Positions 42,542 through 51,746 are shown, counted from the stretch's first letter. The stretch: DNA of 64,000 nucleotides from Palsa-744 sp036498265 (GCA_036498265.1 DASYFT010000036.1:62001-126000), one strand, 5' to 3'. A program made the numbers and translations. The notes: generated by a model not told the origin, from the sequence alone.

Positions 42542-42820
42542 TCACAATTCGCCAGCCAGTCGGGCGACGATCCACACAAGCGCTCCGGCGCCGAGGAGAT
42601 GACGGAACCAGTTGACCCCGTCCACCGCCTCCTCCCAAGCCCACACGCCGAGGCCGATTGTGAAGACCGCACGACCGACGTCGTGCGCCGTGTCATCGGT
42701 TAGGGCAGCGAGCGCCAAGCCACCGAACGCGAGGAGTAGCGGCGGGTTCGGGAACTGTGCGACTGGAAAGCTGCGCGGCCAGCCCACCTGGCCGCGACGC
42801 CAGAGCTGGGCGAGGGTCAT
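42542..42820 (-). CDS. Small membrane protein
   Basis: 92 residues with three short hydrophobic segments (PPLLLAFGGLALAALTD, VGRAVFTIGLGVWAWEEAVD, FRHLLGAGALVWIVARLAG). Trp/Glu-rich loop WAWEEAVDGVNWFRH. Function unknown. A sense-strand frame in 41795-42703 overlaps but has no membrane or family logic. Confidence 0.65.
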   Translation of the reverse strand: MTLAQLWRRGQVGWPRSFPVAQFPNPPLLLAFGGLALAALTDDTAHDVGRAVFTIGLGVWAWEEAVDGVNWFRHLLGAGALVWIVARLAGEL

Positions 42821-42953
42821 CGGGTGATGGTCGCAGGCCGCGTGGTGGGCGTCAGCTCGGGTGGTGGCGTTCTGCGCCGAGCCCGGTCGTGATCGGGCTC
42901 CGAACTCCTGTCAGCTACACAGTCCGTCTTTGCAGAGGATTTGCCCGAGCGGT

Positions 42954-43364
42954 TCAGCCCTTGCGGTCCGGACCGGCGCGTTCGAGCTCGATCCGAATCA
43001 ACACGCGCCGTTCGCGTTCCATCCGCGCTCGGTAATCGTCCCAGTCGGGATTCTCGTCCGGGAACCGGTTGTAGTAGTCGATCAGGGCGTCCATCGCCTC
43101 CGGCAGCGAGAGCACCTGAGCACGACCCTCGAAGAAGAGCCACCGTCCGAAGAAGGCATCGGTGAAGACGCATGCCTGCGCCCGTGGGTCGCGACGGAGG
43201 TTGCGCACCTTGTAGGCGGTCTCCCTGCTCGAGATGATCGCCCGCCCTTCGCCGTCGACGTTGACGAGTACGGGGCTCTGCTGGATGCCGCCATCCGCGC
43301 GGCGGGCGGCGAGCACGCCGTGATGGTGTTCGCGCAGGAACGCCCGCGCCTCATCGAGATCCAC
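42954..43364 (-). CDS. PPOX-class F420-dependent oxidoreductase (Rv1155-like)
   Basis: 136 residues from GTG 43364, chosen because relatives begin at the VDLDEARAFL motif; upstream in-frame starts to 43424 exist. Split-barrel flavin fold: HHGVLAARRADGGIQQSPVL, AIISSRETAYKVRNLRRDPR, ACVFTDAFFGRWLFFEGRAQ, DALIDYYNRFPDENPDW. These proteins use F420 or FMN to reduce small molecules. The cofactor choice is inferred from the subfamily pattern. Confidence 0.85.
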   Translation of the reverse strand: MDLDEARAFLREHHHGVLAARRADGGIQQSPVLVNVDGEGRAIISSRETAYKVRNLRRDPRAQACVFTDAFFGRWLFFEGRAQVLSLPEAMDALIDYYNRFPDENPDWDDYRARMERERRVLIRIELERAGPDRKG

Positions 43365-43641
43365 GGGGAGCACTCTAACTCTGGACGCCGGTATCACAGG
43401 CTGAAGCGTCGCTGAACGACGCACTTGGACGGGCGCTCCTCCTTAAGCCCCCTGACCCACCGGCGGCGGGCGGACTAGAAGGGCATGCCCTGAGCCTAAT
43501 CCTGTGCCGCTACCGGTCGATCCTGCTCGGCGCCTACGGGTGCTTGCTGGACGCCCCGCCCGGGGCCCTCTGGCTCCGACTGGATGGTCCGGCGGTTTCA
43601 CCGTAGGCTTCCCGGCTCGTGACGACGCCGAAGACACGTTC

Positions 43642-44508
43642 GTGACTCCATCGGCCGAGCGGGTGGCGATCGTCACCGACAGCACGACCTACCTGCCAAG
43701 CGAGCTGATCGAGCGCTGGGCGATCACACCAGTCAGCCTGTACGTGGGGTGGGAAGGCGACCTGCGCCCCGAGCACGAGTACGTCGACCTCCGGGCCTTC
43801 TACGCGCGCCTGCGCGACTCGCCACAGCTGCCGAAGACCTCCCAGCCGTCCGTGGGCGACTTCCTTGCGGTCTACCGGCCGCTCGTCGAGCAGGGCCGCG
43901 ACGTCCTCTCTGTGCACGTCGCCCAGGGTCTCTCGGGCACCTGTCACAGCGCGAGCGAAGCCGCACGCATGCTCGCCGCCGAGGGGTTCAGGGGACGGGT
44001 GACCGTGCACGACGCGCAGACGGGCGCGGGCGGCCTCGGCTGCCTCGTAATCGTCGCCGCCGAACTGGCAGAGCGCGGCTGCAGCGCCGAGGAGATCCTC
44101 GAGCGGGTCGTGCAGGCGCGCGCGTCGCTCGGGATGTGGTTCTGTCTGGACACGCTCGAGTACCTGCGTCGTGGCGGGCGGATCGGCGCCGCGCAGGCTG
44201 CGGTGGCAACCGCGCTGAAGGTCAAGCCGATCCTCACGTTCGGCACCGAGATCGCTCCCGTCGGTCGTGTTCGCACCCACGGCCGAGCGCTCGAGCGGAT
44301 GACCGAGCACCTGTGCGAGCTCCGCGACGGCGGGGCCCGCGCTTGGATCGTGCAGCACGCACAGTCGCCCGATGATGCGCACCGGCTCGTGCAGGCCGGA
44401 AGGGAGCTGTTCCGGTCCGAGCCGCTGTTCTGCTCGGAGGTCGGGCCGGTGCTCGGGGCCCACCTGGGTGCGGGTGTCCTCGTCGGCGGGTACTCCCCGC
44501 CCTACTGA
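43642..44508 (+). CDS. DegV family fatty acid-binding protein
   Basis: 288 residues from GTG 43642. DegV hallmarks: VAIVTDSTTYLPSELIERW, LPKTSQPSVGDFLAVYRPLV, GLSGTCHSASEAARML, VTVHDAQTGAGGLGCLVIVA, FCLDTLEYLRRGGRIGAAQA and the closing GAHLGAGVLVGGYSP. DegV/FakB proteins hand fatty acids to a kinase for phosphorylation; no fakA partner is adjacent. Confidence 0.9.
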   Translation: MTPSAERVAIVTDSTTYLPSELIERWAITPVSLYVGWEGDLRPEHEYVDLRAFYARLRDSPQLPKTSQPSVGDFLAVYRPLVEQGRDVLSVHVAQGLSGTCHSASEAARMLAAEGFRGRVTVHDAQTGAGGLGCLVIVAAELAERGCSAEEILERVVQARASLGMWFCLDTLEYLRRGGRIGAAQAAVATALKVKPILTFGTEIAPVGRVRTHGRALERMTEHLCELRDGGARAWIVQHAQSPDDAHRLVQAGRELFRSEPLFCSEVGPVLGAHLGAGVLVGGYSPPY

Positions 44509-44686
44509 CTCTTCCGGTGGGCCGCCGTCGGCGAGCTAGTGCGTGGACGCGAGCGCTCGCGCGCAGAGGCACTGCTTCAGCTGAAACGTAAGATGGTTCT
44601 CGACGTTGATGTCGGCGCTCGAACCGGGTCAGCGGAAAGCCGGTAGAATTACGCGAAGTCACATGCCCACGGAGGGAGGGGGGAGC

Positions 44687-47600
44687 GTGACCGGCGATGC
44701 CCGCCAGTCGCGACCGAGGGGGGGACCGAGCCGCTCGACCCGTGCGGGTTGGTCGATCGCAATTGCCGCCTGCGCTTCGTGCCTGGCCGGGCTGCTGCTA
44801 CCCGGGAACGCCGCCGCCGCCTGCGCGCCGCTGACGTCGACGTACAGCTCGGCTGTGACCGGGACGGCGGGACTCGTGGCCTACTTCCGGCTCGGCGACC
44901 CGGCCGGCTCGACGGTGGCTTGCCAGAGCGCCGGCCCATCGAGCGGCAGCTATTTGGGTGGCGCCTCGCCGGGACAGGCGGGCGCGCTGGCCGGCGACCC
45001 CGACACGGCGGCTGCGTTCGACGGCAGCAGCGGTTACGTCAGCGTGCCCGCGAACACATCCCTGAACGTCGGCGACCACTTCACGATCGAGGCGTGGGTC
45101 AAACGTGCGTCGTTCGGAGGCTTTCCCGTGATCGCCTCAAAGCAGAACGGCGCCTGGGTGCTCGAGTTCAACCCGAGCAACCAGCTGGTGCTGCGTCGCT
45201 CGACCGTCGCCGACGTCGCGACGTCGTCGACGAGCGTGACCGATACCGCCTGGCACTACGTCGTGGCCACGAAGGACGGCGCCACGAGCCGGCTCTACAT
45301 CGACGGCGTCGACGTGACGGGCACCGTGAGCAACCAGACCATGGTGGACAACACGCAGCCGCTGGTGATCGGGCAGAGCACGGGCAGCTCGTTCTTCTCC
45401 GGCACGATCGACGAGATCGCCCTCTACAACACGGCGCTCTCCGCCAGTCAGGTCTCGGCCCACTACCAGGCCGGTGCCTCGCCTCCGCCTCCGCCTCCGC
45501 CCGGCTGCTCGCCGCGTTCCTCTACGTACAGCGCCGCGATCACCGGCACGGCGGGGCTTTTGTCCTACTTCCGCCTGGGCGATGCGGCCGGGTCCACGGT
45601 GGCCTGCCCGAGTCTGGGATCGCAGACGGGCACCTACGTGGGCGGCGCGTCGCCGGGGCAGCCAGGCGCGCTGGCCGGGGACGCGGACACTGCGGCCGCC
45701 TTCAACGGGAGCAGCGCGTACGTAAGCGTGCCCGCGAGCGCCTCGCTGAACGTGGGCGACCATTTCACGATCGAGGCGTGGGTGAAACGTGCCTCGTTCG
45801 GAGGCGTCCCGGTCATCGCCTCCAAGCAGAGCGGCGCCTGGGTGCTCGAGTTCAACTCCAGCAACCAGCTCGTGCTGCGCCGCTCCACGATCGCCGACGT
45901 CGCGACCTCCACGAGGACGGTCAACGACGCGGGCTGGCACTACGTGGCCGCCACCAAGGACGGCGCCACGTCCCGTCTCTACATCGACGGGGTCGACGTC
46001 ACCGGGACCGTCAACGACCAGACGATGGTGGACAACACACAACCGCTGGTTATCGGCCAAAGCACTGGCAGCTCATTCTTCGCCGGCACGATCGACGAGG
46101 TCGCGCTTTACAACACGGCGCTCACCACGAGCCAGATCCAGAGCCACTACACGGCCGGCACCGGACAAACGTCTGACCCGGTGATCGCCGCGGCAGGAGA
46201 CATCGCGTGTGGCACCGCAGAACACACCGTCCAGCCGGGCGTGGCCTGCGACCAGCTTTCCACTTCGAACCTGCTGGCGGACAGCAGGCTTATGTCCGTT
46301 CTCGCTCTCGGCGACGATCAGTACGAAGAGGGGCAGCTGAGCGACTTCATGACCTACTTCGACCCGAGCTGGGGGCGCTTCAAGACGATCATGCGCTCGG
46401 TCCCGGGCAACCACGAGTACAACGACCCGGCGGGTGGTGCCCAGGGGTACTTCGACTACTTCGACGGTGTCGGCAACTCCGACGGACCCGGCGGGCCTCG
46501 CACCCTCGGCTACTACAGCTACGACATCGGCAGCTGGCACCTGATCGCCATCAACTCCAACTGCAACCCCAGCGGCGGAGGCTGGCGGCCGGGAGGCTGC
46601 GCTGCCGGCTCGGCACAGGAGCAGTGGCTGAAATCGGATCTGGCCGCCCATCCGTCGAGCTGCACGCTCGCGTTCTGGCACCACCCGCTGTACTCGTCGA
46701 GCAGCCAGCCCGACGGCGCGTCGCCGTTCATGTCGGCGATATGGGCCGACCTCGCCAACGCCCACGCGGACGTCGTGCTCAACGGCCACGCCCACAACTA
46801 CGAGCGCTTTGCGCTGCAGAACGCCAGCGGTGCGGTGGACACACAGGCAGGGATGCGCGAGTTCATCGTCGGCACGGGTGGTCGCAACCTCTACCCGTTC
46901 GCCACTATCAAGCCGAACAGCGAAGTCCGCAACGCATCGACGTTCGGAGTCCTGCGGCTGACGCTGCACCCGTCCAGCTACGACTGGCAGTTCCAGCCGG
47001 AGACCGGCGGCACGTTCACCGACGCCGGCAGCCAGGCATGTCACGGGTCGACCCTGGTCGACACGAGCCCGCCATCGTCCTCGGCGTCCTCGCCGGGGGT
47101 GTCAGCGACCTCGACGTTCTCCGTGGGCTACACGGCGGCCGACGCGGCGGGCGGTTCGGGTCTGGCCGAGGTCGACCTCTACGCCAAGGGGCCCGGCCAG
47201 AGCGTCTACAGCAAGGTCGCCTCCGACACCAGCGGTGCTGCGAGCGGCAGCTTCTCCTACCAGTCCGGCGCGGGTGACGGGGCCTACAGCTTCTACACGG
47301 TCGCCACCGACAACGCCGGCAATGTGGAGGTGGCGCCGGCGAGCGCCGACGCGACGACGCTGGTCGACACGAGCGCGCCATCCTCCTCGGCGTCCTCGCC
47401 GGCGGTGTCAGCGACCTCGACGTTCACCGTGGGCTACACGGCGGCCGACACGGCGGGCGGCTCAGGTGTGGCGAAGGTGGATCTGTTTGCGGAGGGGCCG
47501 GGTCAGGTCTCCTACAGCAAAGTTGCGACGGACACCAGCGGTGCCGCCAGTGGCAGCTTCTCGTTCACGGCCTCCGCCGGCGATGGCAGCTACAGCTTCT

Positions 47601-49996
47601 ACACGGTCGCCACCGACAAGGCCGGCAACAGCGAGGCAGCGCCCTCCGGCGCGGACGCGAGCACGCTGGTCGCAACGGCCGCGCCCTCGTCGTCGGCGTC
47701 CTCGCCGGCGATCTCGGCGACAAACTCGTTCGCCGTCAGCTACAACGCGTCGGACTCGCCGGGCGTTGGCCTTGCCTCGGTCGACCTGTACGCCAAGGCG
47801 CCGGGCCAGAGCTCCTACAGCAAGGTCGCGTCTGACACAAGCGGCGCGCACTCGGGGAGCTTCTCCTACACGGCCGCAGCGGGTGACGGGACCTACAGCT
47901 TCTACACGATCGCCACGGACGGGGTGGGCAACACCGAGAGCGCGCCCGCGAGCGCCGACACGACGACGAACGTCGACACGACCGCGCCGTCGTCGTCCGC
48001 CTCGGCCCCGGCGCTGTCAGGGGCGGGCGCGGTGACCGTCGGTTACACGGTCTCCGACGGCGCGGCCGGATCGGGCATCGCGCAGGTGGACCTGTACGCC
48101 AAGGCGCCGGGAGACAGCTCCTACAGCAGGGTCGCTTCCGACACCAGCGGCGCGGGCTCGGGCAGCTTCTCCTACGCGCCGGCCGCCGGTGACGGCACCT
48201 ACAGCTTCTACACAGTCGCCACGGACAAAGCGGGCAACGCCGAGAGCGCACCTGCGAGCGCCGACGCGAGCACGCTGGTCGACGCCACGGCTCCGTCGTC
48301 GTCCGCTACCGCTCCGGCACAGTCGGCGACGGCCGCGGTCTCGGTGGCCTACACGGCAGCCGACGAAGGCGGCTCTGCGCTGTCGCGGGTCGACCTGTAC
48401 GCGAAGGGGCCGGGCCAGAGCTCCTACAGCAAGGTCGCCAGTGACACGAGCGGCGCCGGCTCGGGGAGCTTCTCGTTCACGGCGGAATCCGGTGACGGCA
48501 CGTACAGCTTCTACACAGTCGCCACGGACAAAGCGGGCAACGCCGAGAGCGCACCGGCGAGCGCGGACGCAACCACGCTCGTAGACACCACGGCCCCGAC
48601 CTCGTCGGCGTCATCGCCGGCGACCTCGGCGACGGGGTCCTGGTCGGTGACGTACACGGCCTCCGACGGGGCGGCCGGCACGGGCGTGACGCAGGTCGAC
48701 CTGTACGCCAAGGCGCCGGGCGAGGCGTCGTACAGCAAGATCGCATCGGACACCAGCGGCGCGTCCTCGGGCAGCTTCCCCTACGCCGCCGCGGCGGGCG
48801 ACGGCACCTACAGCTTCTACACGGTCGCCACCGACAAACTGGGTCACGTTGAGATGGCCCCCGCCACGCCGGACGCCGGCACCGCGCTCACCCGCGACGT
48901 CACTGCGCCCACCTCCCAAGCGAGCGCCGCGGCGTACAGCACGGCGAGCAGCTGGCCGGTCTCCTACACGGCCGCCGACAACGCCGGCGGTAGCGGGCTG
49001 GCGGCCGTCGAGCTATGGGTGCGCCGGCCCGGCGCGAAAGCGTTCGTCAAAACTGCGACCAACACCGACGCGGCGCAGTCGGGCACATTCACTTACACGG
49101 CCTCAGCCGGCGAAGGCATCTACGGCTTCTATACCGTCGCCGTCGACGGCCAGGGCAACCGCGAGGCCGCCCCGTCGGCGCCCGACGTCTCCACCCGCTT
49201 GGACGGCGTCGCGCCGAGCGCGTTCGCGATCACAAGCCCCGCGCAGTACGTGCGGGCGACGGTCAAACTGACGCTCGCCAGCGCACCGACCGACGCCGGC
49301 TCGGGCATGGCCAATGTCGCCTACCAGTACCGGCCCGCGGGCAGCCTCGGCGCGTGGGCGGCCGCCTGCACCGCGACGGCCTCGCCCTGGTCGTGCAGCT
49401 TGAACACCGCGACCGCGGCGACCCCCGACGGCGCCTACGAACTGCGCGCGATCGCCTCCGATAAGGCGGGCAACACCACGCTAGCCGCCAACGCGCCGGT
49501 CGGCCCGATCACGATCGACAACAGCGCCCCCACGGCCAAAACGGTCGCAACGACCAATGTCGGCGGCGGGACCGCCGGCAGGCCGGAGGCGGGTGACTCG
49601 GTGACGTTCGGCTACAGCGAGACGATGAGGCCGACGTCGCTTCTGGAAGGATGGAACGGGGCGGCGAGCCCGGTCGCAGTGAAGTTCACCGCGAAATCAG
49701 CCAAAGACACGACGCTGGCGGTGTTCAACGCCGCCGGCACGGCGCAGCTGGCGATCGCCAACCCACTCGACCTCGGCGCGGCCTACGTGCCCTCGGGCGG
49801 AGCGACGTTCGCCGGGACGATGAGCGAGACGGGACCATCGGTCACGGTCGTGCTCGAATCGCTTTCGAGCGGCGGCGTGCTCGCAACCCCCGGGATGGGC
49901 GGGAAACTGACGTGGACGCCCAATAGCAAAGCCACCGATCTCGCCGGCAACAAAGTCTCGACCGCCAAAGTGACCGCCGCCGGGCCGGCGTTTTAG
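44687..49996 (+). CDS. Secreted LamG2-metallophosphatase-Ig7 giant protein
   Basis: 1769 residues from GTG 44687 (GGGAGGGGGGAGC just upstream; ATG 44663 possible). Signal peptide about 20-45. Two LamG/concanavalin-like modules (44-263 and 273-493, close to identical over long stretches). Calcineurin-like phosphatase (494-787) with GDIACG, LGDDQYEEG, VPGNHEYND, WHHPLY and GHAHNYERF metal ligands, the purple-acid-phosphatase type. Then seven ~100-residue Ig-like repeats (790-1505), each with VDLYAK-PGQSSYSKVASDTSG and GDGTYSFYTVATDKAGN elements. The C-terminal beta region (1505-1769) has no LPXTG. Likely surface-bound or released; phosphate or polysaccharide binding is inferred. Phosphatase residues are intact. 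Confidence 0.88.
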   Translation: MTGDARQSRPRGGPSRSTRAGWSIAIAACASCLAGLLLPGNAAAACAPLTSTYSSAVTGTAGLVAYFRLGDPAGSTVACQSAGPSSGSYLGGASPGQAGALAGDPDTAAAFDGSSGYVSVPANTSLNVGDHFTIEAWVKRASFGGFPVIASKQNGAWVLEFNPSNQLVLRRSTVADVATSSTSVTDTAWHYVVATKDGATSRLYIDGVDVTGTVSNQTMVDNTQPLVIGQSTGSSFFSGTIDEIALYNTALSASQVSAHYQAGASPPPPPPPGCSPRSSTYSAAITGTAGLLSYFRLGDAAGSTVACPSLGSQTGTYVGGASPGQPGALAGDADTAAAFNGSSAYVSVPASASLNVGDHFTIEAWVKRASFGGVPVIASKQSGAWVLEFNSSNQLVLRRSTIADVATSTRTVNDAGWHYVAATKDGATSRLYIDGVDVTGTVNDQTMVDNTQPLVIGQSTGSSFFAGTIDEVALYNTALTTSQIQSHYTAGTGQTSDPVIAAAGDIACGTAEHTVQPGVACDQLSTSNLLADSRLMSVLALGDDQYEEGQLSDFMTYFDPSWGRFKTIMRSVPGNHEYNDPAGGAQGYFDYFDGVGNSDGPGGPRTLGYYSYDIGSWHLIAINSNCNPSGGGWRPGGCAAGSAQEQWLKSDLAAHPSSCTLAFWHHPLYSSSSQPDGASPFMSAIWADLANAHADVVLNGHAHNYERFALQNASGAVDTQAGMREFIVGTGGRNLYPFATIKPNSEVRNASTFGVLRLTLHPSSYDWQFQPETGGTFTDAGSQACHGSTLVDTSPPSSSASSPGVSATSTFSVGYTAADAAGGSGLAEVDLYAKGPGQSVYSKVASDTSGAASGSFSYQSGAGDGAYSFYTVATDNAGNVEVAPASADATTLVDTSAPSSSASSPAVSATSTFTVGYTAADTAGGSGVAKVDLFAEGPGQVSYSKVATDTSGAASGSFSFTASAGDGSYSFYTVATDKAGNSEAAPSGADASTLVATAAPSSSASSPAISATNSFAVSYNASDSPGVGLASVDLYAKAPGQSSYSKVASDTSGAHSGSFSYTAAAGDGTYSFYTIATDGVGNTESAPASADTTTNVDTTAPSSSASAPALSGAGAVTVGYTVSDGAAGSGIAQVDLYAKAPGDSSYSRVASDTSGAGSGSFSYAPAAGDGTYSFYTVATDKAGNAESAPASADASTLVDATAPSSSATAPAQSATAAVSVAYTAADEGGSALSRVDLYAKGPGQSSYSKVASDTSGAGSGSFSFTAESGDGTYSFYTVATDKAGNAESAPASADATTLVDTTAPTSSASSPATSATGSWSVTYTASDGAAGTGVTQVDLYAKAPGEASYSKIASDTSGASSGSFPYAAAAGDGTYSFYTVATDKLGHVEMAPATPDAGTALTRDVTAPTSQASAAAYSTASSWPVSYTAADNAGGSGLAAVELWVRRPGAKAFVKTATNTDAAQSGTFTYTASAGEGIYGFYTVAVDGQGNREAAPSAPDVSTRLDGVAPSAFAITSPAQYVRATVKLTLASAPTDAGSGMANVAYQYRPAGSLGAWAAACTATASPWSCSLNTATAATPDGAYELRAIASDKAGNTTLAANAPVGPITIDNSAPTAKTVATTNVGGGTAGRPEAGDSVTFGYSETMRPTSLLEGWNGAASPVAVKFTAKSAKDTTLAVFNAAGTAQLAIANPLDLGAAYVPSGGATFAGTMSETGPSVTVVLESLSSGGVLATPGMGGKLTWTPNSKATDLAGNKVSTAKVTAAGPAF
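44823..46166 (+). repeat. Tandem LamG-module duplication
   Basis: Two units of about 655-660 bp (44823-45475; 45510-46166), separated by a Pro-rich hinge encoding PPPPPPPG. Long identical peptide runs such as GATSRLYIDGVDVTGTV occur in both. Third-position changes show the copies are old enough to have drifted. Confidence 0.85.
47056..49200 (+). repeat. Seven-unit Ig-like coding repeat
   Basis: Units of about 302-312 bp start near 47056, 47362, 47667, 47970, 48278, 48580 and 48892. Units 1-6 are the most alike; unit 7 has diverged (VELWVRRPGAKAFVK). Recombination-driven length change is likely between strains. Confidence 0.85.
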
Positions 49997-50102
49997 GGCA
50001 CCGCGGCGGCTAGCTTGAACGTCTCGGCGGCATTGGCGCGGGTGCGGACGAAAGCAGTCCATGACCCGCGGCGCCTGTTAAACGCCAACGGACCGTCTGT
50101 CA

Positions 50103-50258
50103 GCGACGCAGGAGGTCATTCAAGGTCAGGTTCCCCCGATACGTCGACTGCGCCGCGACGACTGAGCCAGGGAGGCCGTCGAGGCCACCCTGGCTCACGG
50201 GCTCCCGCCTACAAGCGGCTCCCCCGGCGGTACCCGAAGCCACCGCCGGCCAGGAAAA
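50103..50258. repeat. Dispersed repeat, copy 2 (partner at 36490)
   Basis: About 156 bp matching 36490-36633, with an 11-bp insertion. It covers the terminator and last third of the intact 51-residue gene, suggesting this is the source copy. Confidence 0.85.
50163..50197. terminator. Bidirectional hairpin between the giant gene and the small membrane gene
   Basis: TGAGCCAGGG-A-GGCC-gtcga-GGCC-A-CCCTGGCTCA: 10 bp + mismatch + 4 bp. Twelve nt past the stop of the minus-strand small gene (50209) and 167 nt past the plus-strand gene (49996). No T-run. Confidence 0.7.
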
Positions 50259-50364
50259 CCACGAGCGCGACGAGCAGCAGTATCCACAGCAGCGGGCTGA
50301 CGGCCAGACCGCCGGCGATCGCGGCGATGACCAGCACGATCAGGATCAACTCGACCAGTCCCAT
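50209..50364 (-). CDS. 51-residue membrane protein ending GGFGYRRGSRL
   Basis: 51 residues, almost wholly hydrophobic: MGLVELILIVLVIAAIAGG, then SPLLWILLLVALVVFLAGGG and the basic tail FGYRRGSRL. Two short helices with a central Gly/Pro break. CAAGGAGGATCCGCA is a near-ideal ribosome site before ATG 50364. A 20-bp palindrome lies 20 nt upstream. Resembles tiny DUF3309-type stress-linked membrane proteins (inference). A 3'-truncated copy lies at 36586. Confidence 0.8.
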   Translation of the reverse strand: MGLVELILIVLVIAAIAGGLAVSPLLWILLLVALVVFLAGGGFGYRRGSRL

Positions 50365-50383
50365 TGCGGATCCTCCTTGTTCT

Positions 50384-50403
50384 CGTCTTGGTTAACCAAG
50401 ACG
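50384..50403. promoter_or_regulatory. Perfect 20-bp palindrome, candidate operator
   Basis: CGTCTTGGTTAACCAAGACG, no mismatch or spacer. It is 20 nt before the start of the 51-residue gene and 97 nt before the Crp-type regulator gene, in their divergent promoter region. Confidence 0.7.
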
Positions 50404-50499
50404 GTTTACATGACCTCCAACGTAGGTCACGCGCGAGCTCTCTGGCACCAGTCGCGTACGCACGCGGACGTCCGCACGCGGACGTGCTAAAAGCGGTCA

Positions 50500-51261
50500 A
50501 TGGCGACGCGCAAAGCAGAGACCGTCTCAATCGTGGAGGCCGACGCGGACCTTGCCGATCTGCTCGATCCGGATCAGCTCGAGCGCGCCGGACGCGAGGC
50601 CCGCGCAGCGGTTCTGCGTCTGCCAACCGGCGACTGGGACGCAGCCGCCTCGGTGACTCCCGACAGTCACCATCGCGGGTTCCTGATCACCGACGGGCTG
50701 CTCTCCCGCGACGTTCACGTGATCGGCCGTCAGTGCGTCGAGCTGCTCGGGCACGGCGACGTTCTGCGGCCCTGGAGCTGGGACGGCGAGGGGTCGCACG
50801 TGCATGCCGAGATCGGCTGGACGGTGCTGGAGCCTACGTGCATGGCGATCCTCGACCAAGGACTCGTCACGAGGATCTCGCCGTGGCCGAAGCTCGGCGT
50901 GGAGCTGTTCAACCGGGCCACGCGACGTGCTCATGCACTCGCCGTCTCGCTCGCGATCTCCTACCGTCAGCGCGTCGACGACCGCCTGCTGCTCACGCTC
51001 TGGCACCTCGCCGAGCGCTGGGGCCGGGTGCATCCTGACGGCATCGTCGTGCCGCTTCCGCTCTCACACCAGCGGCTCGCAGACCTCGTCGGCGCACACC
51101 GCCCGGCGGTGACGACTGCCCTTGGAAAGCTCACCAAGGCCGGTTCGCTGACCCGCCGGGAGAACGGAAATTGGGTCCTCCACGGCGAGCCGCCCCGCGA
51201 GCTGCGTTACCACCGGCTCGCGGGCATCGGCCGGTCGGAGCGCGAGCTCCCGCTCTCCTAG
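50500..51261 (+). CDS. Crp/Fnr-family transcriptional regulator
   Basis: 253 residues. The N-terminal cupin-like sensor (LITDGLLSRDVHVIGRQCVE, LLGHGDVLRPWSWDGEG) resembles the cyclic-nucleotide fold but lacks the usual phosphate-binding Gly-Glu...Arg-Ser cassette. The long helix WPKLGVELFNRATRRAHALA leads to a winged HTH (LPLSHQRLADLVGAHRPAVT then TALGKLTKAGSLTRRENGNW). No Fe-S cysteines are grouped. It probably acts on its own promoter and on the small membrane-protein gene. Confidence 0.85.
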   Translation: MATRKAETVSIVEADADLADLLDPDQLERAGREARAAVLRLPTGDWDAAASVTPDSHHRGFLITDGLLSRDVHVIGRQCVELLGHGDVLRPWSWDGEGSHVHAEIGWTVLEPTCMAILDQGLVTRISPWPKLGVELFNRATRRAHALAVSLAISYRQRVDDRLLLTLWHLAERWGRVHPDGIVVPLPLSHQRLADLVGAHRPAVTTALGKLTKAGSLTRRENGNWVLHGEPPRELRYHRLAGIGRSERELPLS

Positions 51262-51363
51262 CCACGCCCACCAGTTCTGCGGCCACCCATGGACGAGTAG
51301 AACGGCGGGCGCATCATCTGGGCCAGCGAGCGCGACGTGGGTGTGAAGGCCGCCCGCGTTCAC
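51262..51363 (-). pseudogene. N-terminal fragment of an alpha/beta hydrolase
   Basis: GTG at 51363 starts MNAGGLHTHVALAGPDDAPA, followed by VLLVHGWPQNWWAW, the opening strand and HGWPxxWW oxyanion loop of epoxide-hydrolase-like enzymes. Homology stops at the stop codon of the Crp-type gene; the frame then only mirrors that gene. The rest of the hydrolase is missing. Confidence 0.65.
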
Positions 51364-51545
51364 ATAGTCATGGTGAATGCCCGGCAGCAGAGGGGGATCA
51401 GTCCTGGCCGTGATCGTATTCCTTCTCTCCGTCGGGGGATGTGGGGAATGCCTCAGGCATCAACACGGTGATTCGCATCCATGTAGTAGCCCACGCCGTA
51501 GTGGGTATACAACGATGGAACCCACCGAGATAGGAGAACCGGCAG

Positions 51546-51746
51546 ATGGCTCAACAGACGAAAGCTCAGCGATCCCAGGCGGCCAAAAAGGGCGCCGCGA
51601 CGCGTCAGCGCAACGCCGCAAAAGATGCCGGCAGGGACGCAAAAAGGGCCGGCAAGACGGCCGCCACCGCCGCCGGCGAGGCCGCCAAGTCAGTAGGACG
51701 AGTGCTGAAGTCGACGGGTAAGGCCGCGTCAAGCCGGTCGAAATAA
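51546..51746 (+). CDS. Small Lys/Ala-rich basic protein, histone H1-like
   Basis: 66 residues; ATAGGAGAACCGGCAG precedes the ATG. Composition Lys/Ala/Arg/Gly with AAKKGAATRQRNAAKDAGRD and KRAGKTAATAAGEAAKSVGR. Low-complexity, no hydrophobic core; likely binds nucleic acid (inference). It stands alone. Confidence 0.7.
   Translation: MAQQTKAQRSQAAKKGAATRQRNAAKDAGRDAKRAGKTAATAAGEAAKSVGRVLKSTGKAASSRSK

Noticed and set aside
44823..46166. Suspicion that the LamG duplication is an assembly error
   Set aside because: The copies differ at many synonymous and some amino-acid positions, so they are real diverged modules.
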